Source: Thalassobaculum litoreum DSM 18839 (lineage in GTDB: Bacteria > Pseudomonadota > Alphaproteobacteria > Thalassobaculales > Thalassobaculaceae). Taken from it: DNA of 64,000 bases. Each line of letters begins with the position of its first letter. Position 1 is the stretch's first letter. Below, piece by piece: positions 41,769 through 49,363 of the stretch. Location of the stretch: positions 1-64,000 of the forward strand of contig NZ_FNBW01000007.1 in NCBI RefSeq assembly GCF_900102465.1, given 5' to 3'. The notes beneath the pieces were generated by a model. That model searched no databases. It saw only the letters and a list, made by a program, of their open reading frames with translations, and was not told where the DNA came from. A program made the translations under genes and the position numbers.

Positions 41769-42320
41769 TTACTGTGCCCGCACGGCGTAAGCAGGGCAGG
41801 TGACCTGCAGCCCATTCGGGTTGGTCGCGACGATCATCCGTTGCCGTTGCTCGACCACGGTGCAAGGCACCCACGGCCGCGCGGCACCGTCGGGGAAGTA
41901 GCCATCGGGGACCAGCACCACGGCACCGGCCGCGAAGGTCGGATAGTTGTCAGTGCTAAGCGGCTGCGACGGGTCAAACGTCGGCTCTTTCGACAGAAAG
42001 GCGAAGTTGATCCAGCGGTGATGTGTTTCGCCGTCAAACAGGACTTCCGCCGAGCTATCGCCGACGAAGCCAGCAACGGTGCCGATGCGGCAGCCCTCAA
42101 CATACGATCCGCACCCTTCCGCGATAGCAACCCGGTCACCGACTGAGAACGGGCGAGCCGTGGTGTTGGTGGCATCGTGGGCTTCGATCGCCTGCCGCAT
42201 AGCAGCGACCAGCTTTCGCCCCCGCGCCTTGCCGCTCTCTTTGTGGCATGGGCTTTCCGCGCCCTCCTCGACGTAGGGCAGGGCTTCCGCCAGCAGGTTG
42301 ATAAGTTCGGATTGATCCAT
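41769..42320 (-). CDS. Hypothetical phage protein, KOW/SH3-like segments
   Basis: This 183-residue protein has a helical N-terminus and two beta-rich stretches that look like small barrels (PFSVGDRVAIAEGCGSYVEG and FAAGAVVLVPDGYF...PCTVVEQRQR). It is the first gene of the leftward operon and has the shared leader motif. No specific family is claimed. Confidence 0.6.
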   Translation of the reverse strand: MDQSELINLLAEALPYVEEGAESPCHKESGKARGRKLVAAMRQAIEAHDATNTTARPFSVGDRVAIAEGCGSYVEGCRIGTVAGFVGDSSAEVLFDGETHHRWINFAFLSKEPTFDPSQPLSTDNYPTFAAGAVVLVPDGYFPDGAARPWVPCTVVEQRQRMIVATNPNGLQVTCPAYAVRAQ

Positions 42321-42455
42321 TGTCTGTTCCCCTGGTCTGTGGCGCTGCTGGGTGATGGCCTTGCACCGCGCCTCTGATGTTTATTAATGTAGTGTTAGAG
42401 ACGGCGTTATGCAAGAAAAAACGCTGCGCATTATGCAACATTTTAGGGTGCCGTT
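42321..42455. promoter_or_regulatory. Divergent promoter region with TTATGCAA repeats
   Basis: This region lies between the leftward gene at 42320 and the HTH gene at 42456. GTTATGCAAGAAA and CATTATGCAACA (about 42406-42441) are direct repeats of TTATGCAA, about 25 bp apart, and are likely binding sites of the HTH protein encoded next door. TTATTAATGTAGTG gives AT-rich promoter material for the leftward operon. Confidence 0.45.
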
Positions 42456-42758
42456 ATGGATCGTCTCACGCCACTGCAACTACGCTGGGCCCTCGCCGCT
42501 TTCGGCATGACTGCCAGCTCGTTCGCCGCCGAATGTGGCAACCATCCCGAAACCATCCGCCGCGCTCTCCGTGGCAATCTCAAAGGCGCCTATCTGTCGC
42601 CGCGCCTGTCGGCCGCCGTCCGCGACTACTTCACATCGCGAGGCCTAGTATTCGCCGAGCTAGACGGCAAAGTCGGCGTGTTCGCTGATCCGGCTCTAGG
42701 CGTCCCGATCCGACGCCAGTCCGCCGATGATGGCGATGGATCGGACGTTGACCGATAG
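42456..42758 (+). CDS. HTH (Cro-like) regulator
   Basis: This 100-residue protein begins MDRLTPLQLRWALAAFGMTA and contains a lambda-type HTH (SSFAAECGNHPETIRRALRG). It diverges from the leftward operon and precedes the late region. It probably binds the TTATGCAA repeats upstream and regulates the leftward operon, or itself. Confidence 0.7.
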   Translation: MDRLTPLQLRWALAAFGMTASSFAAECGNHPETIRRALRGNLKGAYLSPRLSAAVRDYFTSRGLVFAELDGKVGVFADPALGVPIRRQSADDGDGSDVDR

Positions 42759-43487
42759 GCGCAGGCTATCGATAGGCGATGGCTATGGTTGGCGAGCTGG
42801 CCCGGGTCGCGTGTTGCGAACCGCTGCAGGCCGTCCGCGACCGCGTGGCCGCGACCCGTTGCCGAGCCTTTCCGCCGACCGTCGATGCAAGAGAACGCCA
42901 TTTTTCTTGCATCAATGAGGGCTCCCCGCTGCCCGGTTTTCGCCCCGCAGGCCCCACTAGGTCCCGTAAACTACGCGCTTGAAAACCCTGAGATTTTTTC
43001 TTTCGGATGGGGTTTTCGCGGAGGTGGTTTCTGGGGGATTTCGAGGTGTGGAAAGTGGGGTTGGAAAAACGCTGGGGAAAATTCGCCTGGAATCAGTGGG
43101 TTGAATGGTCGGCGATCGGGTGGAATGGCAGGGCGCGGGATGATTGATGTGTTGAGACTATGAGTTCGTGAATATTGATAGGCAAAAACGATTGATCGGT
43201 TTCCTGCGGTGTTCGGGGCGGCACAAATGCTTGGGTTTTGGTCTGTAACGGGCACCAGATAGGCGGCGCCGCATAGAAAACGGTCTATCGATAGGGTTGA
43301 CCTATTGATTCGGACGGCAGATATTGCGGTCTGGACGAGCGTAGATCTGAGCGGCAGCCGCCGGAAGGTGAGCCGAGCCCCTTGCGCCCCAGGCCGGCAT
43401 GGAGTTTCCGGCCCAGTGCGGAAGCTATGCCCGATCGAAATCCAGAGTTCTTGTCGAGGCCAGCGATGTCATCACCGAGTACGATCC
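42759..43487. other. Non-coding stretch before tRNA genes, partly C-poor
   Basis: About 730 bp with no convincing gene; frames present on both strands lack ribosome sites and protein-like content. From about 42985 to 43170 the plus strand is markedly rich in G and T and poor in C, unlike anything else in the window. GATAGGCG-type repeats occur near 42750-42790 and CTATCGATAG near 43283. It may hold the late promoter, a small RNA or a packaging site. Confidence 0.4.
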
Positions 43488-43577
43488 GGAAGGGTGGCAG
43501 AGCGGCAATGCGTCGGCTTGCTAAGCCGTAGCCTGGGCTGAGTTCCAGCGCGGGTTCGATCCCCGCCCCTTCCGCCA
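43488..43577 (+). tRNA. tRNA-Ser (GCT)
   Basis: GGAAGGG pairs with CCCTTCC. The anticodon loop TTGCTAA gives GCT. A long variable arm (type II) and the T-loop GGTTCGATCC are present, and CCA is encoded. It is the first of a cluster of four ahead of the late operon. It reads AGC/AGT. Confidence 0.9.
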
Positions 43578-43586
43578 ACTGATCGC

Positions 43587-43673
43587 GGAGGGTCGCGCGG
43601 GATGGTCCGCAACCGGTCTCGAAAACCGGGCCAGCGCTCGACGTTGAGGGTTCGACTCCTTGGCCCTCCGCCA
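43587..43673 (+). tRNA. tRNA-Ser (CGA)
   Basis: GGAGGGT pairs with GCCCTCC. The anticodon arm CCGGT-CTCGAAA-ACCGG gives CGA. It has a long variable arm, TTCGACT T-loop and encoded CCA. It reads TCG. Confidence 0.9.
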
Positions 43674-43686
43674 TACATGGTCTACC

Positions 43687-43776
43687 GGGCAGGCGGCGCA
43701 GACGGCGAGTGGCGCACTGGTCTGTAAAACCAGCACATGGGAACCGCAGTAGGTTCGAATCCTACCCTGCCCACCA
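43687..43776 (+). tRNA. tRNA-Tyr (GTA)
   Basis: GGGCAGG pairs with CCTGCCC. The anticodon arm CTGGT-CTGTAAA-ACCAG gives GTA. A long variable arm is normal for bacterial tRNA-Tyr. GGTTCGAATCC T-loop, A discriminator and encoded CCA. Confidence 0.9.
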
Positions 43777-43781
43777 TCTTC

Positions 43782-43855
43782 GCGGTCTTGGCCGAGTGGT
43801 CAGGCACCGGGTTTCCACCCCGTTGACGTCAGTTCGAATCTGACAGGCCGCTCCA
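43782..43855 (+). tRNA. tRNA-Gly (TCC)
   Basis: GCGGTCT pairs with AGGCCGC. The D stem GCC/GGC and T stem GTCAG/CTGAC are perfect. The anticodon loop TTTCCAC gives TCC. One mismatch closes the anticodon stem. T discriminator and encoded CCA. It reads GGA/GGG. Confidence 0.85.
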
Positions 43856-43868
43856 ACTCCTGGAGGCT

Positions 43869-44108
43869 GTGTTGCCGAACAACGGCAGTTGGTTGCCATA
43901 TCGGTTCGTCGCATGCGTTGCGCTTTTGGCCGCGGCCATTCGGAAAACCACGAGCATTGGCGGTCACGACGGCTACATCGCAGGCAAGCTGGTAGATGCG
44001 GGCTATTTCTGGCCGGTCGCCCTTTTCGACGTCGGCTGGATTGTGGCGGTTGTCGCGGTAGCGATCCGCATAGCCAGGTTCGGAACTGAGCCTCGAACTC
44101 GGGCATAA
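43869..44108 (+). CDS. Small membrane protein
   Basis: This 79-residue protein starts at GTG or the next TTG, after CTGGAGG. It has a first hydrophobic stretch (RFVACVALLAAAI) and a second (FWPVALFDVGWIVAVVAVAI), so one or two membrane passes and a basic C-terminus. Directly after the tRNAs and before the structural genes; a lysis-related role is possible but not shown. Confidence 0.5.
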   Translation: MLPNNGSWLPYRFVACVALLAAAIRKTTSIGGHDGYIAGKLVDAGYFWPVALFDVGWIVAVVAVAIRIARFGTEPRTRA

Positions 44109-44116
44109 CTGAATCG

Positions 44117-44296
44117 ATGAGTGAGACGCCAGACTTGCGATGGTTTGATGAGTTTCCCAGCTGCGTTCGCTGCGGCAAGCCGTCATCCGGCGTACTGCGC
44201 GGCCTGGGAAACGCCAGCTATGGGCACCACTGCAAGAAGTGCGCGGAGCGTCGACTAAAGGCGTCGGCCAAGGCGCGTGGCGAGAACCCGACATAA
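44117..44296 (+). CDS. Small zinc-ribbon-like protein
   Basis: This 59-residue protein contains CVRCGK and CKKCAE about 24 residues apart, a classic zinc ribbon, followed by a basic tail (RRLKASAKARGENP). Such proteins are common near terminase genes of phages and may bind DNA. It starts 8 bp after the membrane-protein stop. Confidence 0.6.
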   Translation: MSETPDLRWFDEFPSCVRCGKPSSGVLRGLGNASYGHHCKKCAERRLKASAKARGENPT

Positions 44297-44307
44297 AGGA
44301 ACCCCGC

Positions 44308-44520
44308 ATGTCGACCTCAACGCCAGTAACGCCCCAGTCTCAGGCCGTGATCGCAGCTCAGTACCTGTTCGATGCGGCGCTGGCGACGTTCAACGCTCGG
44401 GTCATCCAGGGCCAGCCGCACGCGATTAAGCAGGCACGGGAAGAGCTTCACGGCCACCTAGATCATCTGCTGGATGCCCGCCATCAGCAGCTTCATGCGC
44501 TGATCAACGGCGGCACCTGA
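44308..44520 (+). CDS. Small hypothetical phage protein
   Basis: The start MSTSTPVTPQSQAVIAAQYL follows AAAGGA. The 70-residue protein is helical and histidine-rich at the end (ELHGHLDHLLDARHQQLHAL). No family recognised. Confidence 0.55.
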   Translation: MSTSTPVTPQSQAVIAAQYLFDAALATFNARVIQGQPHAIKQAREELHGHLDHLLDARHQQLHALINGGT

Positions 44521-44644
44521 TCCCGTCTCCCTCCCAGGGGCTGCCAGGGCCGGCCCGGCGAACCAAGTCGCGATGACGTGTCGGCAGGCGGGTTGATGGA
44601 TAACGGACCAATCGTGGCGAGCCCTGACTTTCTGGAGGCTGAGA

Positions 44645-44836
44645 ATGGATCCTCGTGAGATCGATCGGGTGGTCGACGACTACAGCCGAAGCGCGCGCCG
44701 CCAGGTCCTTGGCTACTCCATCGCGGCTCCCTCTGGCTCGGATCGAGTATCTGAGTTCGAGCCTTTCGATGTTCGCCGCGCTGTTGACGGCCGGCTTGCG
44801 GACAGCACCGGCGCTGAACTGACCTTCGACGGGTGA
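44645..44836 (+). CDS. Small hypothetical phage protein
   Basis: This 63-residue acidic/basic mixed protein follows a strong TGGAGG ribosome site. It lies 4 bp before the next gene, so it belongs to the late operon. The 124 bp before it hold no gene. Confidence 0.5.
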   Translation: MDPREIDRVVDDYSRSARRQVLGYSIAAPSGSDRVSEFEPFDVRRAVDGRLADSTGAELTFDG

Positions 44837-44840
44837 CGAG

Positions 44841-45200
44841 ATGGCGATCAAGATCATCAGCGAGGAAGGCCGCGGCTACAGCACTCGGATAATCGACACC
44901 GAGTCCGGCCAGGATCTGACAAAGCTCGTTTCTGTCGCGCTCGGCGCAACGATCAGCATCGACCAGATTGTCACCTTGCGCGCCAGCCTCATGGCGATCG
45001 AGTGCGAAGTGACGGCTGATGTCGTCGAGTGGCGAACGAAGAACCCTGCGACTGGAGAGTTCGAGCCGCTGGCCGCTATCGAGTTCCGGGACGGCCGTCG
45101 TGTCGAGTTCAACCTCAACGGAAGCATCAGCGTCTGGGAGAAGGGTTACGCCGTTGGCGGCTCTCTCTCGACGGATGAACGGGAAGAGGACGACTCGTGA
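44841..45200 (+). CDS. Hypothetical phage protein
   Basis: This 119-residue beta-rich protein (IKIISEEGRGYSTRIID, IAAIEFRDGRR) lacks a known domain. It overlaps the next gene by 4 nt. The acidic tail ends EREEDDS. Confidence 0.55.
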   Translation: MAIKIISEEGRGYSTRIIDTESGQDLTKLVSVALGATISIDQIVTLRASLMAIECEVTADVVEWRTKNPATGEFEPLAAIEFRDGRRVEFNLNGSISVWEKGYAVGGSLSTDEREEDDS

Positions 45201-45472
45201 TCCACGTCATGCTCGTCGAGTTTGTCCCTACGGATCCAGAGGCCTTTGCGCACTGGCGGCCTTTCACGTTGCCCGTCGAGGCGGGCACTCCTGAGGAAGC
45301 GCTGAGGAAAGCCGAGGCAGCGGTTGCGACTTTGCTGCCCCACCTGGGATGGCAGCTTTCCGGGCGTGTTCCGATGATCAGTGCGGGCAACGCCTGCTAC
45401 CTGACGATTGTCGATGGCGCAGTTGTCGAAGTTCCGTGCGATCACCAGAAACCCGGAGGCCCCCATGCCTGA
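45197..45472 (+). CDS. Hypothetical phage protein
   Basis: This 91-residue protein starts GTG and has a beta-alpha pattern (VMLVEFVPTDPEAFAHWRPF, LRKAEAAVATLLPHLGWQL). It overlaps both neighbours. No family recognised. Confidence 0.55.
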   Translation: MIHVMLVEFVPTDPEAFAHWRPFTLPVEAGTPEEALRKAEAAVATLLPHLGWQLSGRVPMISAGNACYLTIVDGAVVEVPCDHQKPGGPHA

Positions 45473-45749
45473 GTACATTGTTACTCATTCCAGCGACCCG
45501 GCGCTTGGTCTGGGCCTGGACCCGAAGGGCGAGCGCCTGAACACGAAGGTGGTGTGGGTCTCGAAGGACTCCGCGTCGCGGTTCAGCCGTGAGGCTGATG
45601 CGAAGGCGTTCGGCGACACGTTCGCAAAGGGCGCATATCGGGTTACTCCGCTTGAGGAGCCGTCGGCACCGCTTCGGGTGATGGAAGCCGAGCCCGAGCC
45701 GGAGAAGACCGCGCGACGCAGCTTCCTGTCGGGTCGCGGGTCTGCCTGA
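45465..45749 (+). CDS. Hypothetical phage protein
   Basis: The start MPEYIVTHSSDPALGLGLDP follows CGGAGG. The 94-residue protein ends RRSFLSGRGSA and shares its last base with the terminase small subunit start. Unknown function. Confidence 0.55.
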   Translation: MPEYIVTHSSDPALGLGLDPKGERLNTKVVWVSKDSASRFSREADAKAFGDTFAKGAYRVTPLEEPSAPLRVMEAEPEPEKTARRSFLSGRGSA

Positions 45750-46600
45750 TGGCGAACTACGAGGATTGCGGCCCGTCGGCTTACGACTGGGACCTGATCA
45801 AGCCGGACTGGGAGAGCGGAATCCTCACCGTCGACGAGATGGTTAAGCGGCACCGGATCTCGCGCGACATGCTGCGGGAGAAGGGGCGGGAGTTCGTGGC
45901 GTCTGGTGTATGGCAGGAGCGGCCTCGCCAGGCGGGGCGCCGGCCGCAGGCGCTGCTGGATCAGGCGAAGGCCCTGCTGGCGCAGGGGCCGGTCAAGCAT
46001 CCGGACGTGCCGTACTACGGCGACTTCACGATCGGTGGGCGGGAGAAGCCGCCGACGATCACCGGCGTGGCGTCAACCGAGCCGCGGGTGATCGCCTACA
46101 GCAAGAAGGTCGGCGAGCGCATCTGCGACTTGGTTGCACAGAACTGGTCGCTTGAGGAGATCTGCACGCTGCCGGGCATGCCGGCCACGTGGCGGGTGAT
46201 GCAGTGGCTGCGGAGTCCCGAGCACCAGGACTTCTGCACGATCTACTGGGACGCTGCCCGGGCCGCGCTGCTGCTCCAGCTCGATGAGTTGGACAAGGAG
46301 CTATCTGAGGTAGTGGCCGACACCAAGAAGCGCAACAAGAACGTCAGCAACGCCCGGATCCAGGCCATCCGCGAGCGGCGCCAGCATCTGGAGTTTAAGG
46401 TCACCAACCTGCTGCCGCACGTGTTCAAGGGCATCGGCCGGGCGACAGGCCGCAACGCTGGCGACGTCGAGAACAAGAGCCGCCTGGGCGGACTGGCGGC
46501 GATCGCGCGCAAGGGCACCGATCAGATGCTCGAGACCGGCGTGATCGACCCGATGACGCGCAAGGTGAACCTGAAGGTGGTCAACGGCGGGAAGAGTTGA
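45749..46600 (+). CDS. Terminase small subunit-like protein
   Basis: The 283-residue protein has ICDLVAQNWSLEEICTLPGM and WRVMQWLRSPEHQDFCTIYW, where small terminases have an HTH that recognises the packaging site, and a long coiled-coil (about 165-215) typical of oligomerising small terminases. It directly precedes the large subunit, with 1 bp between stop and GTG start. Confidence 0.8.
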   Translation: MANYEDCGPSAYDWDLIKPDWESGILTVDEMVKRHRISRDMLREKGREFVASGVWQERPRQAGRRPQALLDQAKALLAQGPVKHPDVPYYGDFTIGGREKPPTITGVASTEPRVIAYSKKVGERICDLVAQNWSLEEICTLPGMPATWRVMQWLRSPEHQDFCTIYWDAARAALLLQLDELDKELSEVVADTKKRNKNVSNARIQAIRERRQHLEFKVTNLLPHVFKGIGRATGRNAGDVENKSRLGGLAAIARKGTDQMLETGVIDPMTRKVNLKVVNGGKS

Positions 46601-46601
46601 C

Positions 46602-48026
46602 GTGCCACGAAAGGTCCGCCGGAAAGGGCCCGGTCGGTTTTCGGAAGAGGCGCAGATCGCGCTGCGGATCCGGCAGGACCCGCCCTGGTTTTTCCGGAAT
46701 GTCCTGGGCTATGAGCCATGGAGCATGCAGGAGCGGATCGCGCTCAGCGTTCGGGATAACCGGCGCACCGCGGTTCCATCCTGCCATGGCGCGGGCAAGT
46801 CGAAGGTAGGGGCGGGGCTCTGCCTGTGGTTCGGGATCGCATTCCCGGGCTGCAAGATCGCGACGACGGCGCCGTCCTTCCGACAGGTGAAGAATATCAT
46901 CTGGGCGAACATGCGCCAGATGCACGAGCGGGCCCTCATGCCGCTCGGCGGCGAGCTCTTCACGACCAGGTGGGAGATGGATCCAGAATGGTACGCGTTC
47001 GGGTTCACCACCAAGGATCCGGACGCGGTGTCCGGTATCCACGCTCCGGAGATCTTCATCCTGCTGGATGAGGCGGCCGGCATCCTTAACCCGATCTGGA
47101 AGGCGATCGAAGGCCTGACCAGTTCGGCGTTTCCGCGGGTGCTGTCGATCGGCAACCCGACGGACCCGACGGGCGGGTTCAAGAAGGAATGCGACGATCT
47201 AGCGGCCACCAATCCGGAGGCGCTGATCAGGATCTCCGCCTTCGACACGCCGAACCTCCAGGCCGGCAAGATTGTCATCCCTGGCCTTACCACTCAGGAG
47301 TGGGTCGAAGAGCGCAAGCGGGACTGGGGCGAGGAATCCCCGCTCTACGTCGCCAAGGTGCTGGGCGAGTTTCCGGACCAGGCGGACGATGCGCTGATAC
47401 GCATGTCCTGGGCTGAGAAAGCGAAGGTTGCCGAGTTCGATGATTCGGGCGAGCGGGTGCTCGCCGTTGACGTCGCCCGCTTCGGACGCAACCGGACGGT
47501 AGCGTATCTTCGCGAAGGCCGCCGGTATCGTCGGCACCTCCGCAAGATGGGGCTCGACACGGTGCAGGTGGCGAACCTGGTTTGGGAGCTGATCGAGGAT
47601 CTCGAGCCCGATCGGGTGGTGATCGACGACAGCGGCGTCGGTGGGGGCGTAACGGACCAGATCCGAGACAAGATCAGATCCGCCGGCCGTGGACCTGAGA
47701 TCGACGCCTTCAACGGCCAGAACCAGGCGAACGATCCGGACAAGTATTCGAACCGGCGCACCGAGGGTTACTGGACCCTGCGCGGGGATTTCCGGGAAGG
47801 GCTTGTCGACATCGAGGACGGCGACGAGTCCGACGATGTCATCTCGCAGTTGACGTCGATCCGCTATCGCACGCGAAACCTGGGTCGGCAGGAAGTGCTC
47901 CAGATCGAGACCAAAGATGAGATGGAGCGCCGTGGCATGCCTTCTCCAGACGACGCCGACGCGATCATGATGTCCCGCGCGCCTGCCCAGCAGTCGAAGG
48001 TGGTGCGCTTGGCTTGGGGTAGCTGA
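46602..48026 (+). CDS. terL: Terminase large subunit
   Basis: This 474-residue packaging motor starts at GTG. The ATPase has Walker A SCHGAGKS (residues 60-67) and Walker B IFILLDEAAG. The nuclease has VLAVDVARFG (first aspartate), VVIDDSGVGG and a C-terminal DDADAIMM. It would pump DNA into proheads and cut it. Its stop overlaps the portal start. Confidence 0.9.
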   Translation: MPRKVRRKGPGRFSEEAQIALRIRQDPPWFFRNVLGYEPWSMQERIALSVRDNRRTAVPSCHGAGKSKVGAGLCLWFGIAFPGCKIATTAPSFRQVKNIIWANMRQMHERALMPLGGELFTTRWEMDPEWYAFGFTTKDPDAVSGIHAPEIFILLDEAAGILNPIWKAIEGLTSSAFPRVLSIGNPTDPTGGFKKECDDLAATNPEALIRISAFDTPNLQAGKIVIPGLTTQEWVEERKRDWGEESPLYVAKVLGEFPDQADDALIRMSWAEKAKVAEFDDSGERVLAVDVARFGRNRTVAYLREGRRYRRHLRKMGLDTVQVANLVWELIEDLEPDRVVIDDSGVGGGVTDQIRDKIRSAGRGPEIDAFNGQNQANDPDKYSNRRTEGYWTLRGDFREGLVDIEDGDESDDVISQLTSIRYRTRNLGRQEVLQIETKDEMERRGMPSPDDADAIMMSRAPAQQSKVVRLAWGS

Positions 48027-49360
48027 TGGCCGACCTCAATGTCATGCAGGCTCTATCGATGGTCACGCAGCGACTGCGGCTCGCCTGGTACGGGCAGTCG
48101 GCGCTGTTCGATGGCCGCCGGAAGGTCTGGGACTCGCTCGGCTACCCGGGGCTACGGGAACGCACGGCGGAGTTCTACTGGTTCCGCTACAAGTACCAGG
48201 ACATCGCGCGCCGCATCGTGCGGGCGCCGGCGGACGGGACGTGGCAGAAGCCGCCGGTGGTCCAGGAGGACCCTGATCCGGAGGTCTCAACGCCGTTTGA
48301 GCAGGCTTGGGAAACGCTGCAGAAGCGGCTCCACGTCTACGCCATGTGCAAGCGCGCCGACCGGATCGCCGGCATCGGACGCTACGGCGTGATCCTGCTC
48401 GGCGTGCGCGACGGCCGCAACCTGGACCAACCGATGGGGACGCTGTCGAACGAGTCCGACGTGCTCTACCTGTCGGTTTACGGTGAGCCGCACGCGAAGG
48501 TCGCCGCCTGGAACAACAACCCGAAGAGCGACCGGTTCGGCCGGCCAGAGCTCTACGACATCCATCTTGCCGCTGACGTCCAGGGCGGTGGGTTCAAGAC
48601 CTTCTTCCAGTCCGTCGCGACGACCCGGGTGCACTGGACCCGGATCATCCACATCGCAGACGAGTTGGATGAAGACGACATCTTCGGCACGCCGCGCCTC
48701 GAAGCGGTGATGAACCGGCTGATCGACATCGAGAAGATCGTCGGCGGCACCGGTGAGATGTACTGGAATGGCGCCAACCGGGGCATCCAGTGGGACGTCG
48801 ACAAGGACGCGAAGTTCACCGACGACGACTACCAACGGCTCGAGACGCAGATCAGCGAATACCTCGACGGTCTGCGCCGGATGGTCAAGACGCAGGGTGT
48901 GACGGCCAACGTCCTGGCCTCGAACCAGCCGGAGCCGCAGGAAGCCCTGCAGGCGTGCATCGCGCTGATCGCCGGCACCACGGGCATTCCCCAGCGGATC
49001 CTGATCGGCACCGAGGCTGGCAAACTTGGCTCTACCCAGGATGAGCGGGCCTGGACGAACCGGATCGAGGAGCGTCGCGAGAACTTCGCCGAGCCGTTCA
49101 TCCTCCAGGAGCTGATCAACCGGCTGATCGTGGCGAAGGCGCTTCCGGCGCCGGCTGCAGGCTACAGCGCAGGCTGGCCAAAGCTGCAGGCCATGAACGC
49201 CAGCGAGCGGGCCCAGGTCGGCCAGCGTCTGGCGAACGCCGCCAAGTCCTTCGCCGATGCTGAGGAGAAGGGGAACAACCCGATCACCGCCGGTGAGTTC
49301 CGCGAGCAGATCGGCCTGCCGGCGCTGCCCCCGTCGAAACCCCAAGCGACACCGGAGTAA
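48026..49360 (+). CDS. Portal protein (DUF1073 type)
   Basis: This 444-residue protein fits the DUF1073 portal family: FYWFRYKYQDIARRIV, ADRIAGIGRYGVILLGV, HWTRIIHIADELDEDDIFGT and AGTTGIPQRILIGTEAGKLG. It forms the dodecameric ring through which DNA enters. This Pfam family is sometimes labelled anti-CBASS Acb1-like, but position between terminase and protease argues for a portal. Confidence 0.85.
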   Translation: MADLNVMQALSMVTQRLRLAWYGQSALFDGRRKVWDSLGYPGLRERTAEFYWFRYKYQDIARRIVRAPADGTWQKPPVVQEDPDPEVSTPFEQAWETLQKRLHVYAMCKRADRIAGIGRYGVILLGVRDGRNLDQPMGTLSNESDVLYLSVYGEPHAKVAAWNNNPKSDRFGRPELYDIHLAADVQGGGFKTFFQSVATTRVHWTRIIHIADELDEDDIFGTPRLEAVMNRLIDIEKIVGGTGEMYWNGANRGIQWDVDKDAKFTDDDYQRLETQISEYLDGLRRMVKTQGVTANVLASNQPEPQEALQACIALIAGTTGIPQRILIGTEAGKLGSTQDERAWTNRIEERRENFAEPFILQELINRLIVAKALPAPAAGYSAGWPKLQAMNASERAQVGQRLANAAKSFADAEEKGNNPITAGEFREQIGLPALPPSKPQATPE

Positions 49361-49363
49361 CCC

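Noticed and set aside
42971-43255. Minus-strand 94-codon proline-rich frame
   Set aside because: It is explained by the C-poor plus strand, which yields proline/lysine codons on the complement; no ribosome site was seen.
48026-49360. Anti-CBASS Acb1 function for the portal-family protein
   Set aside because: The Pfam label covers portals too; length, position after terminase and before protease fit a portal.
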